The notes under the pieces: generated by a model
Seen by the model: only the letters and a program-made list of their open reading frames with translations
What the model was told of the DNA's origin: nothing
Databases searched by the model: none
Shown: in pieces, positions 7,384-14,738 of the stretch
How positions within the stretch are numbered: position 1 is the first letter of the stretch
Layout: every line of letters starts with the position of its first letter
IMG/VR virus record: IMGVR_UViG_3300045747_000498
Location: 1-25,645 of that record
Length of the DNA stretch: 25,645 bases
Strand: one strand, 5' to 3'
From: a virus
Position numbers and translations under genes: made by a program

Positions 7384-9144
7384 ATGGCTGAGAACACAAC
7401 CCCACCCGGTATCTTCGAGCTTGTCAGCCAGCCCGGCGTCAAGCGCGATGGCACGGACTTCGACAGTATCTTCTGGCAAGACGCACAGTGGGTGCGGTTC
7501 CAGCGCGGGCGTCCGCGCAAGATCGGCGGGTACCGCGAGCTGAGCGACCAGCTCTACGGGCCCGTCCGCGGCGTCTACGTCGACTCAAGAAGCAGCGGAT
7601 CCTCGATCCACACGTTCTCGCAATGGGGCGTCGAAAAGCTGTCTATTGACTCGACAGGCACGCCGACCACGCTCGACGTTCGCACGCCAGTTGGCTTCAG
7701 CGGGCTGATCGACTACGCGTGGCAGACCGCCTCGATGTTTCAATCCGGTGGCGCAGGCACGCCGACCTTGGTCGCCTCGGCGACGCCTGACCTGACAGAT
7801 CTGGCATCTGACACGTCCGGGTCCATCTACCAAGGCGACGTCACAGGCTTGGCGCTGATGACGGCCGTGTCAGACGGCGCGCCGATCGTCACCAGCGGCG
7901 GGTGCTGCGTGCTGCAGCCCTTCCTTTTTGTGTACGGAAGCAACGGCCTGATCCGCAACAGCAACCCGAACGACATCTCGGCCGCTTCAGGCTGGACGAC
8001 GGGCGGAGCAAACAAGGCGTCGACCGCCAACGTCGCCGGCAGCAAGATCGTCAAGGGCCTCGCGATGCGCGGTGGCGGTCAGTCACCAGCGGGCCTCTTC
8101 TGGGCGCTCGATGCTCTCATCCGAGTGACTTACGTCGGCGGTACCACGTTGTGGAACTACGATACGCTCTCAGATGACGTGAGTGTGCTCTCCAAGTCTG
8201 GTATCGTTGAGTACGACAACGCCTACTACTGGGTCGGCGTCGATCGGTTCTACGTCTACAACGGATTGGTCCAAGAGCTGCCGAACCAGATGAACCTCAA
8301 CTGGTTCTTTGACAACATCAACTTCGCCAACCGACAGAAGGTTTGGGCCACCAAGGTGACGAGGTTCGGTGAAATCTGGTGGTTCTTCCCGTTCGGCGAG
8401 TCGACCGAGTGCAACGCGGCGGTCATCTTCAACCTTCGTGAGAAGACTTGGTACGATGCGAGGTTGCTGAGGACCGCCGGGTCACCGGCAAAGACATATC
8501 CACGGCCCATCTTTGCCGGCTCGGGCGCTACGACCACCGCACTGCCATACACGCCGACCGCCGGCATGTTTCACTTCGGTGAGACCGTCACGGGCAGTGT
8601 CAGTCTCGCGACCGGCGTCGTGCAGAAAGCCGCGCCCACCCAGTTGAATTTGATCAACGTGGTCGGAACCTTCACCAGCGGCGAGACCATTGACGATGGT
8701 GTCGGGTCGACCGGAACGACAACCGCTGCGCCATTCAGCCAGCCGCTTTCTCGGCTGTGGGACCACGAGACTGGGGTCGACGAGGTCTCGCGGTCGGGCG
8801 TGACGGCCGTCGAGAGCTACATCGAGAGCAGCAATGTTTCTTGGGTCGCTGGGTCGCCCACCTCGAATGCGCAGCAAGGCTACAACTTCCAGATGCGGGT
8901 GCTCAGATTTGAGCCCGACTTCGTGATGGCCGGCAACATGACGATGACTGTGCGCGGCCGCGCTTACGCGCAGTCGAGCATCGTCGACAGCGAAGTCTTC
9001 ACAATCACCCCCACCACGGAGTTTGTGGACTTGAGAGAGCAGCGCAGGCTTGCGTCCATCAAGCTTGAAAGCAATGTGGTCGGTGGAAACTTCCAGATGG
9101 GTCGTAGTTTGCTGACGGCTGAGCCTGGTGACGAGCGAGGTTAG
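7384..9144 (+). CDS. Tail nozzle protein, P22 gp10 / stabilisation-protein-like
   Basis: A 586-residue protein with the usual nozzle opening: GVKRDGTDFDSIFWQDAQWVRF and RGRPRKIGGYREL (about residues 15-55). It continues with a propeller-like series of Trp/Tyr/Gly motifs (LFWALDALIRVTYVGG, VEYDNAYYWVGVDRFYVYNG, WWFFPFGESTECNAAVIFN). Residues about 395-450 hold two copies of a GET-x-x-G motif (FGETVTGSVS, SGETIDDGVG), an embedded small beta domain seen in many phage proteins. The C-terminus has strand-rich FEPDFVMAGNMTMTVRGRAY. Such proteins close the tail tube and retain packaged DNA. A GTG at 7381 is an alternative start; I prefer the adjacent ATG. Confidence 0.75.
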   Translation: MAENTTPPGIFELVSQPGVKRDGTDFDSIFWQDAQWVRFQRGRPRKIGGYRELSDQLYGPVRGVYVDSRSSGSSIHTFSQWGVEKLSIDSTGTPTTLDVRTPVGFSGLIDYAWQTASMFQSGGAGTPTLVASATPDLTDLASDTSGSIYQGDVTGLALMTAVSDGAPIVTSGGCCVLQPFLFVYGSNGLIRNSNPNDISAASGWTTGGANKASTANVAGSKIVKGLAMRGGGQSPAGLFWALDALIRVTYVGGTTLWNYDTLSDDVSVLSKSGIVEYDNAYYWVGVDRFYVYNGLVQELPNQMNLNWFFDNINFANRQKVWATKVTRFGEIWWFFPFGESTECNAAVIFNLREKTWYDARLLRTAGSPAKTYPRPIFAGSGATTTALPYTPTAGMFHFGETVTGSVSLATGVVQKAAPTQLNLINVVGTFTSGETIDDGVGSTGTTTAAPFSQPLSRLWDHETGVDEVSRSGVTAVESYIESSNVSWVAGSPTSNAQQGYNFQMRVLRFEPDFVMAGNMTMTVRGRAYAQSSIVDSEVFTITPTTEFVDLREQRRLASIKLESNVVGGNFQMGRSLLTAEPGDERG

Positions 9145-9146
9145 CG

Positions 9147-11432
9147 ATGTCAGTCAGCCATCTGAAAAGCAATATCATCGGCGACTTCACTGGTACGGTG
9201 ACGGTCTTCAACTCCGCGGGCGCCACCCAGACAGCAAACGCGACAGACCTGGTCAGGCCGACCGACTGGAACAGCGCGCATGCTCAGCTGCTGACGCTCT
9301 CAGGAAACACGGCGGGGTCCTCAAACTTCTCCGGCACCAACATCGTCTGGGCCGGCGGCAGCAACGTGACGCTGTCAGGCGCGACGGCCGCAGGCGCAGC
9401 TACGGTGTCGATCATCGCGGCAGCAGGCGGTGGCGCGGCAGGCACCAACACGCTTGGCGCCAGCAACCTCGGCAACACCGCGGGTACGTCGGGCGTCATC
9501 ACTGGTACTGCGCTGCAGCTCGTCTTTGCCGGCGGCAACAACATCACGTTGAGTCAGTCAGTCAACGCAGCGTCGGCGACCATCACGATCTCTGGCCCGA
9601 ACACCATCGCGCAAAGCGTCCAGACGCAGGCCAGCGGCAACATCGCTGGCGTCGGGTTCTCCAGCGCTACGACAGCCGGCGCCGCCTTGGTCGGTACGCT
9701 CAACAGCGCAGGGCTCAGTGTCGGCGTACCGGCGTGGCTCACCACCGCAGCCCAGTCGAACCACTCGCACAACTTGGCCACGACGACCACAAACGGGTCG
9801 GTGGCGGTCGTAGCGACAGCCAACAGCGCAGGTGCGACCGTGGCGTTTCCGCCGTGGATCACGACCTATGCTGCGCAAAGCGTCCAGACGCAGGCCAGCG
9901 GCAACATCGCTGGCGTCGGCACTACGTTCGCTGGCACGAACGTCACAGCCACGGTCGGCTTGAACAGCGCGGGACTCGCCTTGAGCTTGTCCGCGGGCGG
10001 CGGCGGCGGCGCCGCCGCTGACGGCGTCAACATCCTGCAGGCCGGCACGGTGGGGACGACCGGGACGACGTTCTCGGCCTCAACCGGCACGGTGTTCTTG
10101 AACGGCTCCAACAACATCACCATCAGCCAAAACGCCAGCAATCAGCTTGTCGTCAGCGGCCCGACCCTCACACAGTACCTCACCACGGCTCAGCCTGTGG
10201 GAGCCTACCTGACGACGGCGCGCGCCAGCAACGATGCCATCGGGCTGAATACGGCACTGACAGCCAACGGCCTGAGCGTGACCGCCAACAGCAGCGGCCT
10301 GAGCATCAACGTGCCGGCCTGGCTGACCACGGCGGCGCTATCGAACCACTCGCACAACTTCGCGACCACGACGACGAATGGCTCAGTGGCCGTGGTCGCA
10401 ACAACCAACAGCGCTGGCGCGACTGTCGCCATGCCGCCATGGATCACGACCTACGCCGCGCAGACCAACCAGACCGTCGCATCGGGCAACATCGCAGGAG
10501 TCGGTACTACCTTCGCAGGGACCAACATCACCGCTACGGTCGGCCTGAACAGCGCAGGCCTCGCCCTGAGTCTGTCTGGCGGTGGTGGCGGTACCATCAA
10601 TCAGACCGGGCCGAACATCGCAGTCGCCGGCAGCACGGTGACCAGCGGCGACGTCTACTTCTCCAACAGCCCGACCGTGACATTCGGCATGGCCGGTTCG
10701 ACCATCACGGCAAGCGCTGCGGGCGGTGGCGGCGGTGCGGCAACTGTCGGCGGGTGGGAGCCATTCCCGCCCCTTGGTGGCAACACCGCATTCAGCACTG
10801 GCGGCCTCGGCACGATCTATTTCCAGAAGATTATCCCGCAGGCAAACATCAGTTTCAACAATATCGAACGCCGTATATCCGGCTCGACGGTCTCAAGTGC
10901 GATCAGCGCTCAGGCCGCGCACACCATCAGCTACGGTCTGTACTCGCTGGGCACTGGCGCGAGCACGTCGATCTACAACCTGATCGCGTCATCGAGCATG
11001 TTCTTTCAGGCGAGCTATTCCAGCAACCTGAGCGCCGGCCACACGATCAGTCAGGGCGCCGGTAGCTACACGGCGTCTAGCGCTGGCACAGTCGGGCAGG
11101 GCAACCTGACGGGCTTCAAGCACTGCTATTTCCCGTTTACCAGCACGTTGACCGCAGGTGGCCTCTATGCGGTTGGCATGGTCATGAGTTCTGCCACGAC
11201 CGGCGCGACCGGGCCGCTGCGCCTTGGCCTGATGGAACTGTCGGTCATCAACAACCTTACGGTCGGCAAGCTGTACGCCAGCACCGTGCTTGCGACCGCG
11301 GCGAGCTTCGTCGGCGACTACGCTCAAGGCGTCTACTCGTCGTCGTCGAACGGGCTTCCTGCTACACTGGCCATCAGCGGCCTCACCAACGCAGTGAGCC
11401 AACAGCGCATGTATCTCCAGTTTGAGGTTTGA
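9147..11432 (+). CDS. Long repetitive tail fibre protein
   Basis: A 761-residue protein with three parts. The N-terminus (about 1-60) carries ATDLVRPTDWNSAHAQLLTL, a motif typical of phage fibre attachment domains. The shaft (about 60-530) is Thr/Ser/Ala/Gly/Asn-rich and built from repeats: WLTTAA-SNHSHN-ATTTTNGSVAVVAT occurs at residue 197 and again at 392, each followed by TYAAQ, SGNIAGVGTTFAG and LNSAGLALSLS, then a poly-Gly hinge. The C-terminal domain (about 535-761, from VGGWEPFPPLGG) is non-repetitive with aromatic residues and probably forms the receptor-binding tip. HSHN may bind metal in the trimer core, as in other fibres. It is followed by a glycosyltransferase gene. Confidence 0.75.
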   Translation: MSVSHLKSNIIGDFTGTVTVFNSAGATQTANATDLVRPTDWNSAHAQLLTLSGNTAGSSNFSGTNIVWAGGSNVTLSGATAAGAATVSIIAAAGGGAAGTNTLGASNLGNTAGTSGVITGTALQLVFAGGNNITLSQSVNAASATITISGPNTIAQSVQTQASGNIAGVGFSSATTAGAALVGTLNSAGLSVGVPAWLTTAAQSNHSHNLATTTTNGSVAVVATANSAGATVAFPPWITTYAAQSVQTQASGNIAGVGTTFAGTNVTATVGLNSAGLALSLSAGGGGGAAADGVNILQAGTVGTTGTTFSASTGTVFLNGSNNITISQNASNQLVVSGPTLTQYLTTAQPVGAYLTTARASNDAIGLNTALTANGLSVTANSSGLSINVPAWLTTAALSNHSHNFATTTTNGSVAVVATTNSAGATVAMPPWITTYAAQTNQTVASGNIAGVGTTFAGTNITATVGLNSAGLALSLSGGGGGTINQTGPNIAVAGSTVTSGDVYFSNSPTVTFGMAGSTITASAAGGGGGAATVGGWEPFPPLGGNTAFSTGGLGTIYFQKIIPQANISFNNIERRISGSTVSSAISAQAAHTISYGLYSLGTGASTSIYNLIASSSMFFQASYSSNLSAGHTISQGAGSYTASSAGTVGQGNLTGFKHCYFPFTSTLTAGGLYAVGMVMSSATTGATGPLRLGLMELSVINNLTVGKLYASTVLATAASFVGDYAQGVYSSSSNGLPATLAISGLTNAVSQQRMYLQFEV
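9609..9919 (+). repeat. 47-bp exact direct repeat in the tail fibre gene
   Basis: Bases 9609-9655 and 9873-9919 are identical over 47 bases, starting GCGCAAAGCGTCCAGACG, and are offset by 264 bases (88 codons, so in frame). They encode AQSVQTQASGNIAGVG twice. A third, diverged copy of the same protein motif lies near 10459-10503. The repeats could let the fibre shaft lengthen or shorten by recombination. Confidence 0.85.
9735..10592 (+). repeat. Duplicated ~90-residue fibre module with recoded DNA
   Basis: Residues about 197-288 (9735-10010) and 392-483 (10320-10592) of the fibre protein are nearly the same at protein level, but their DNA differs at many synonymous positions. The offset is 195 codons. 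This indicates an old duplication kept by selection on the protein, in contrast to the exact 47-bp repeat nearby. Confidence 0.8.
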
Positions 11433-11435
11433 CAG

Positions 11436-12158
11436 ATGCAACCACAGATCATCAGCGGATTCGACCCAGGCAGGCACAACGCCGACCTGAGCGCCACGGT
11501 CTCAAGGCTCGAGCGCGCCGCGGCGTACAAGGACCTCTCGACCGTGGTGATCGTCCCGGCCTTCGGCTCGATCCCGACTCGGGCTGTCGCCTCGTGGTTG
11601 AACATGTTCAATCCGCCTAACCAAAAGCTCGTGCGTCTGTTTGCCATCGGCATGGAGGTCGGCGACGCCTACAGCCGCACGATCGAGTCGATCCTGGCAC
11701 ACCCCGAGCTCAGCAAGTTCAAGTACATCTTGACGTTGGAGCACGACAACATGCCTCCGCCCGATGGGCTGGTGAACCTGCTGGCCTCCATGGAGGCGCA
11801 CCCTGAGTACGCGTGCATCGGCGGCCTCTACTTCACCAAGGGCGAAGGCGGTCAGCCGCAAATCTGGGGAAACCCGAACGAGCACCCGACCAACTTTAAG
11901 CCGTGCCCGCCCGACCCGACCGGCGGGCTCGTCGAGTGCTGCGGCACAGGCATGGGCTTCAACGTGTTCCGTACCGACATGTTCAAGGATGAGCGTCTGC
12001 GGCGTCCTTGGTTTCGGTCGGTCGCGTCGGCAGCTGAAGGCGTCGGGACCCAAGACCTCTACTTCTGGGCCGACGCGCGCAAGCACGGCTACCGGTGCGC
12101 CATCGACTGCAGCGTGAAAGTCGGCCACTACGATCTGACCAACGACATCATCTGGTGA
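11436..12158 (+). CDS. Glycosyltransferase, GT-A type
   Basis: A 240-residue protein with GT-A glycosyltransferase features. A Rossmann-like start (LSTVVIVPAFG, residues 35-44) leads to an acidic metal-binding motif LEHDN (101-105) at the end of a strand (KYILT), then ACIGGLYF (127-133), a GTGMGFNVFR segment (170-179), QDLYFWADARKHGY (206-219; the position of the usual catalytic acid) and a late VGHYD (229-233). These families transfer a sugar from a nucleotide-sugar donor to an acceptor. It starts three bases after the tail fibre stop and is followed by a methyltransferase, so it may modify a virion protein, the host surface glycan or phage DNA. The acceptor is unknown. Confidence 0.75.
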   Translation: MQPQIISGFDPGRHNADLSATVSRLERAAAYKDLSTVVIVPAFGSIPTRAVASWLNMFNPPNQKLVRLFAIGMEVGDAYSRTIESILAHPELSKFKYILTLEHDNMPPPDGLVNLLASMEAHPEYACIGGLYFTKGEGGQPQIWGNPNEHPTNFKPCPPDPTGGLVECCGTGMGFNVFRTDMFKDERLRRPWFRSVASAAEGVGTQDLYFWADARKHGYRCAIDCSVKVGHYDLTNDIIW

Positions 12159-12162
12159 TCAA

Positions 12163-12729
12163 ATGAGAGCTACCAAACTCGCGACCAAGCCCACTCGGAT
12201 CCAAGGCAAAGAGCTGAAGCTCGACCTGGGCTGCGGCGACAACAAGGCGCAGGGGTTCCTCGGCGTCGACAAGTTTGCCACGTCATCGACCGACTACACA
12301 TTCGACCTGCTCAAGTTCCCTTGGCCGATCGACGACGGCGCGTGCGCGACACTTCACTGCAGCCACTTCTTCGAGCACATCCCCGGTCTCGAACGGCCAG
12401 CGTTCATGGAAGAGTGCTACCGCGTCTTGAAGAAGGGCGGACAGCTCGTCATCATCACCCCGTACTGGAGCAGCGCCCGCGCCGTCCAAGACTTCACGCA
12501 CGCCTGGCCGCCGGTTGTCGAGACGAGCTTCCTGTACTTCAACAAGCAGTGGCGCGAGCAGAACAAGCTGACCCACGGCTTGTACACCATGACCTGCGAC
12601 TTCGACTTCGGCTACGGGTACGCGCTTGATGCTGAGACGGCCACCAAGCACGTCGAAGCTCAGCAGATGCGGATCAAGAATTACCTGAACGCCGCGGCTG
12701 ACATCCACGTGACGCTCACGAAGCGATGA
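12163..12729 (+). CDS. SAM-dependent class I methyltransferase
   Basis: A 188-residue protein with a clear Rossmann-fold methyltransferase layout: motif I LDLGCG (20-25), the acidic residue after strand 2 (VDK, D36), SHFFEHI (67-73) and YRVLKKGGQLVIITP (86-100, motif III region). This resembles the small methyltransferases often found in polysaccharide-biosynthesis clusters. The C-terminal part (about 101-188, with QDFTHAWPPVVETSFLYFN) should select the substrate. It starts four bases after the glycosyltransferase stop, which suggests the two act on the same product, for example methylating a transferred sugar. DNA or protein substrates cannot be excluded. Confidence 0.8.
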   Translation: MRATKLATKPTRIQGKELKLDLGCGDNKAQGFLGVDKFATSSTDYTFDLLKFPWPIDDGACATLHCSHFFEHIPGLERPAFMEECYRVLKKGGQLVIITPYWSSARAVQDFTHAWPPVVETSFLYFNKQWREQNKLTHGLYTMTCDFDFGYGYALDAETATKHVEAQQMRIKNYLNAAADIHVTLTKR

Positions 12730-12733
12730 TTGT

Positions 12734-13111
12734 GTGTTCCAGCAGTCGTCGTTCCAGGTCAACAGCTTCCAGCTGGGCGCCCCTGAGGCGGCGCCTGTCT
12801 ATTGGCCGTTCCAAAGCGACGCGTTCCAGTTCTACGGGTCGGCAAGCAGCGCGCCGACCGGGTTCGACCTTACCGACGGACTGCTGGTCCCAGACCCACG
12901 GTCGCTGCCTTGGGCATCGTGGGCTGGCGCTGTCACGGTAAATTTTTCAAGGTATAATCTGCCAAACTCTGTGGATGAGAGTTTGTGGCAAGTTTGGGCA
13001 ACTGAGCTATTCGCCATCCCCGGACTTGTTGAACAGGGTCTGCCAGACCCTAGAGCGTTCAACAGTGACTGGCGTGGGTGGGGCGTGGCTCTCATACTGG
13101 CCATGCAATGA
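12734..13111 (+). CDS. Small protein with FQ repeats, probable virion component
   Basis: A 125-residue protein starting at a GTG, four bases after the methyltransferase stop. No ATG lies in this frame near the start; the ATG at 12726 is in another frame and overlaps the upstream gene. The N-terminus has spaced FQ motifs (MFQQSSFQVNSFQ, PFQSDAFQ), a pattern seen in small phage proteins of unknown function. The C-terminal half contains SLWQVWATELFAIPGL and AFNSDWRGWG, likely amphipathic helices. A strong promoter-like element lies inside it. Its stop overlaps the next start as ATGA. I recognise no function. Confidence 0.6.
   Translation: MFQQSSFQVNSFQLGAPEAAPVYWPFQSDAFQFYGSASSAPTGFDLTDGLLVPDPRSLPWASWAGAVTVNFSRYNLPNSVDESLWQVWATELFAIPGLVEQGLPDPRAFNSDWRGWGVALILAMQ
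12930..12985 (+). promoter_or_regulatory. Candidate promoter P2 with 5' hairpin
   Basis: CTGTCA (12930-12935) and a perfect TATAAT (12953-12958) are separated by 17 bases, inside an AT-rich island of GC-rich coding DNA. CAAACTCT (12963-12970) pairs exactly with AGAGTTTG (12978-12985) across a 7-base loop, which would put a hairpin at the RNA 5' end. The 13 bases 12946-12958 match candidate P1 at 11 of 13 positions. It would drive the internal-virion genes starting at 13108. Confidence 0.55.
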
Positions 13112-14736
13112 CCTCTCCACTCAGCGCAGTTCAGCAGCAGCTTGACCGCCTTCGCAACGCGACGGGCGACATCAAAGTGCAGCAGCGAATGATGCCGCAG
13201 GGCCGATTTGACCTCAGCGGGATCCCTGGTCTTGATGGTGCGCTCCCGATGTACTGGAAGGCTCTGTCTGGGACGAACCTCGGGGAGATTCTTCCGATGC
13301 CCGCCACTCCGGTCCCGGACGCCGGCGTAGGGGCGACGTCCCCTGATGCGGTGGGCGCTGGTGCGGGGGTCGGCTCAAGCCCTGGCGGCGACGGTGGGAT
13401 CAGCGGCGACTCCGGCGCTTCGGCGCCAAGTGGCATCGGCGCACCGGGGTCAGCCACGGGCGGAGTCACTCCGGGCATGGCGCTTGGCTTGGTTGGCGCA
13501 ATCGCCAACTCCAACCCAATCAGCGCCTTGGTCTCGATCGCGCAGATGATCAATGCGCCACCTGTCACCATGGCTACCGTCAGCCAGGCGACCCCTCCGC
13601 TGTCGCCGCCGCTCGACCCCATCTCGTCGTTTGTCCCGCCGGTCGACGCGGTGTCTGACGCGCCCGGCATGCCGTCGATCGGCGAGGCACCAGCCCCTGT
13701 GGGTTTGACGCCTTCTGTCAGCATGACAATCAGTCCGGATTCTGAGGACGCGGTGTCTGTCACGCCTAACACTCCGAACGACACGGCAATCACGCCGAGC
13801 GAAGACGCAACGCCGGTAGCACCCGACGCTCCGCCGAGTGAAGGCGACTCCGCCGCCGCCGCTGCAGCCGCAGCCGCAGCCGCAGCCGCAGCCGCAGCAA
13901 TCGGTCCCCCAGCGCCTGGTGACGACGCGTCTGCACCTCCGGGCGACGCTCCCGGGGATGGTCCTGGCGCAGCTCCTGGTGCTGCGGCGGCCGCTGCAGC
14001 TGCTTCAGGCGCTGCTGGAGCTGCGGCAGCGGCCGCTGCAGCTGCTTCGCCTTCAGGCGACGGTGACGGATCTGCTGCCGCCGCGCCTTCAGGCGATGGC
14101 GGCATAGGCGTCGGTGTTGGCGACGGATCAGGCGACGCTCCCGGTGACGGCGGCATAGGCGTCGGTGTTGGTGACGGTGGCATAGGCGTCGGCGACGGTG
14201 GCATAGGCGTCGGCGACGGTGGCATAGGCGTCGGCGACGGGTCGGGCATCGGCGACGGCGGCATAGGCGTAGGTGATGGTGGCGACGGCGGCATAGGCGT
14301 AGGTGATGGTGGCGACGGCGGTGGCGGAGGTGGCGGAGGTGGCGGAGGTGGCGGTGGCTGCTTCTTGACGACCGCGGTCATGAAGTCGCACGGCAAGGAC
14401 GACGACTCGCTCGAGCTCGAACTGATGCGCGGCTTCCGAGACCATTACATGATGCAGCACCCTGAGCTTGCCGACCTAGTGCACCACTACTACAACCTTG
14501 CCCCGAAGGTCGTTGCGGGCCTCGACGCGCACCCGGACGCTGACTCGATCTATAGCCACCTTCGTGAGAAGTTCATCGAGCCAGGGCTCCGGCACGTCTT
14601 GGCCGACCGCCCAGAGCACGCGCTCAAGACCTATGCCGACATGCTCAAGTTCGTCGGCCCAATCGCCGACAGCGCGGCCGGCGACTTGCTGGGCGCCGGA
14701 GGCCACGCGGTCAGCAACATGTTCAAAGGACTCTAA
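13108..14736 (+). CDS. Low-complexity virion-region protein with CFI-box-like C-terminal domain
   Basis: A 542-residue protein started at the ATG at 13108, which overlaps the previous stop (ATGA); an upstream in-frame GTG at 13078 is less likely. Residues about 1-60 are a charged helical start (SPLSAVQQQLDRLRNATGD). Residues about 60-400 are Pro/Ala/Gly/Asp low complexity with poly-Ala runs and repeated GIGVGDG units. A poly-Gly hinge (about 404-417) leads to C418 of CFLTTA and a folded helical domain (418-542: LELELMRGFRDHYM, LADLVHHYYNLAPKVV, GLRHVLADRPEHALKTY). The Gly-run followed by CF(I/L)xTA resembles the CFI-box C-terminal domain of bacterial and phage proteins; the function is unknown. 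A virion or ejection role is inferred from its neighbours. Confidence 0.65.
   Translation: MTSPLSAVQQQLDRLRNATGDIKVQQRMMPQGRFDLSGIPGLDGALPMYWKALSGTNLGEILPMPATPVPDAGVGATSPDAVGAGAGVGSSPGGDGGISGDSGASAPSGIGAPGSATGGVTPGMALGLVGAIANSNPISALVSIAQMINAPPVTMATVSQATPPLSPPLDPISSFVPPVDAVSDAPGMPSIGEAPAPVGLTPSVSMTISPDSEDAVSVTPNTPNDTAITPSEDATPVAPDAPPSEGDSAAAAAAAAAAAAAAAAIGPPAPGDDASAPPGDAPGDGPGAAPGAAAAAAAASGAAGAAAAAAAAASPSGDGDGSAAAAPSGDGGIGVGVGDGSGDAPGDGGIGVGVGDGGIGVGDGGIGVGDGGIGVGDGSGIGDGGIGVGDGGDGGIGVGDGGDGGGGGGGGGGGGGGCFLTTAVMKSHGKDDDSLELELMRGFRDHYMMQHPELADLVHHYYNLAPKVVAGLDAHPDADSIYSHLREKFIEPGLRHVLADRPEHALKTYADMLKFVGPIADSAAGDLLGAGGHAVSNMFKGL
13862..14048 (+). repeat. Poly-Ala coding repeats (GCAGCC tract and 20-bp duplication)
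   Basis: A (GCAGCC)n tract at about 13864-13898 encodes poly-Ala. Bases 13987-14006 and 14029-14048 are an exact 20-bp direct repeat, GCGGCCGCTGCAGCTGCTTC, 42 bases apart and in frame. These are simple-sequence expansions inside the low-complexity linker. Confidence 0.7.
14098..14358 (+). repeat. Minisatellite array coding GIGVGDG and poly-Gly
   Basis: Three tandem 21-bp units (14179-14199, 14200-14220, 14221-14241; the first two identical, the third differing at its last base) encode GIGVGDG. An exact 30-bp tandem pair follows at 14251-14280 and 14281-14310. A run of 9-bp Gly units (about 14312-14358) leads to the CFI-like domain. All units are multiples of three, so slippage would keep the frame. 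Confidence 0.85.
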
Positions 14737-14738
14737 TC

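Noticed and set aside
9609-9919. Possible CRISPR-like repeats
   Set aside because: Only two exact copies, in frame, within a fibre gene; the interval is coding, not a spacer.
13131-14396. 421-codon minus-strand ORF rich in Pro
   Set aside because: It is the exact antisense of the Gly/Asp repeat gene; poly-Pro arises from reverse-complemented Gly codons, and it opposes the operon direction.
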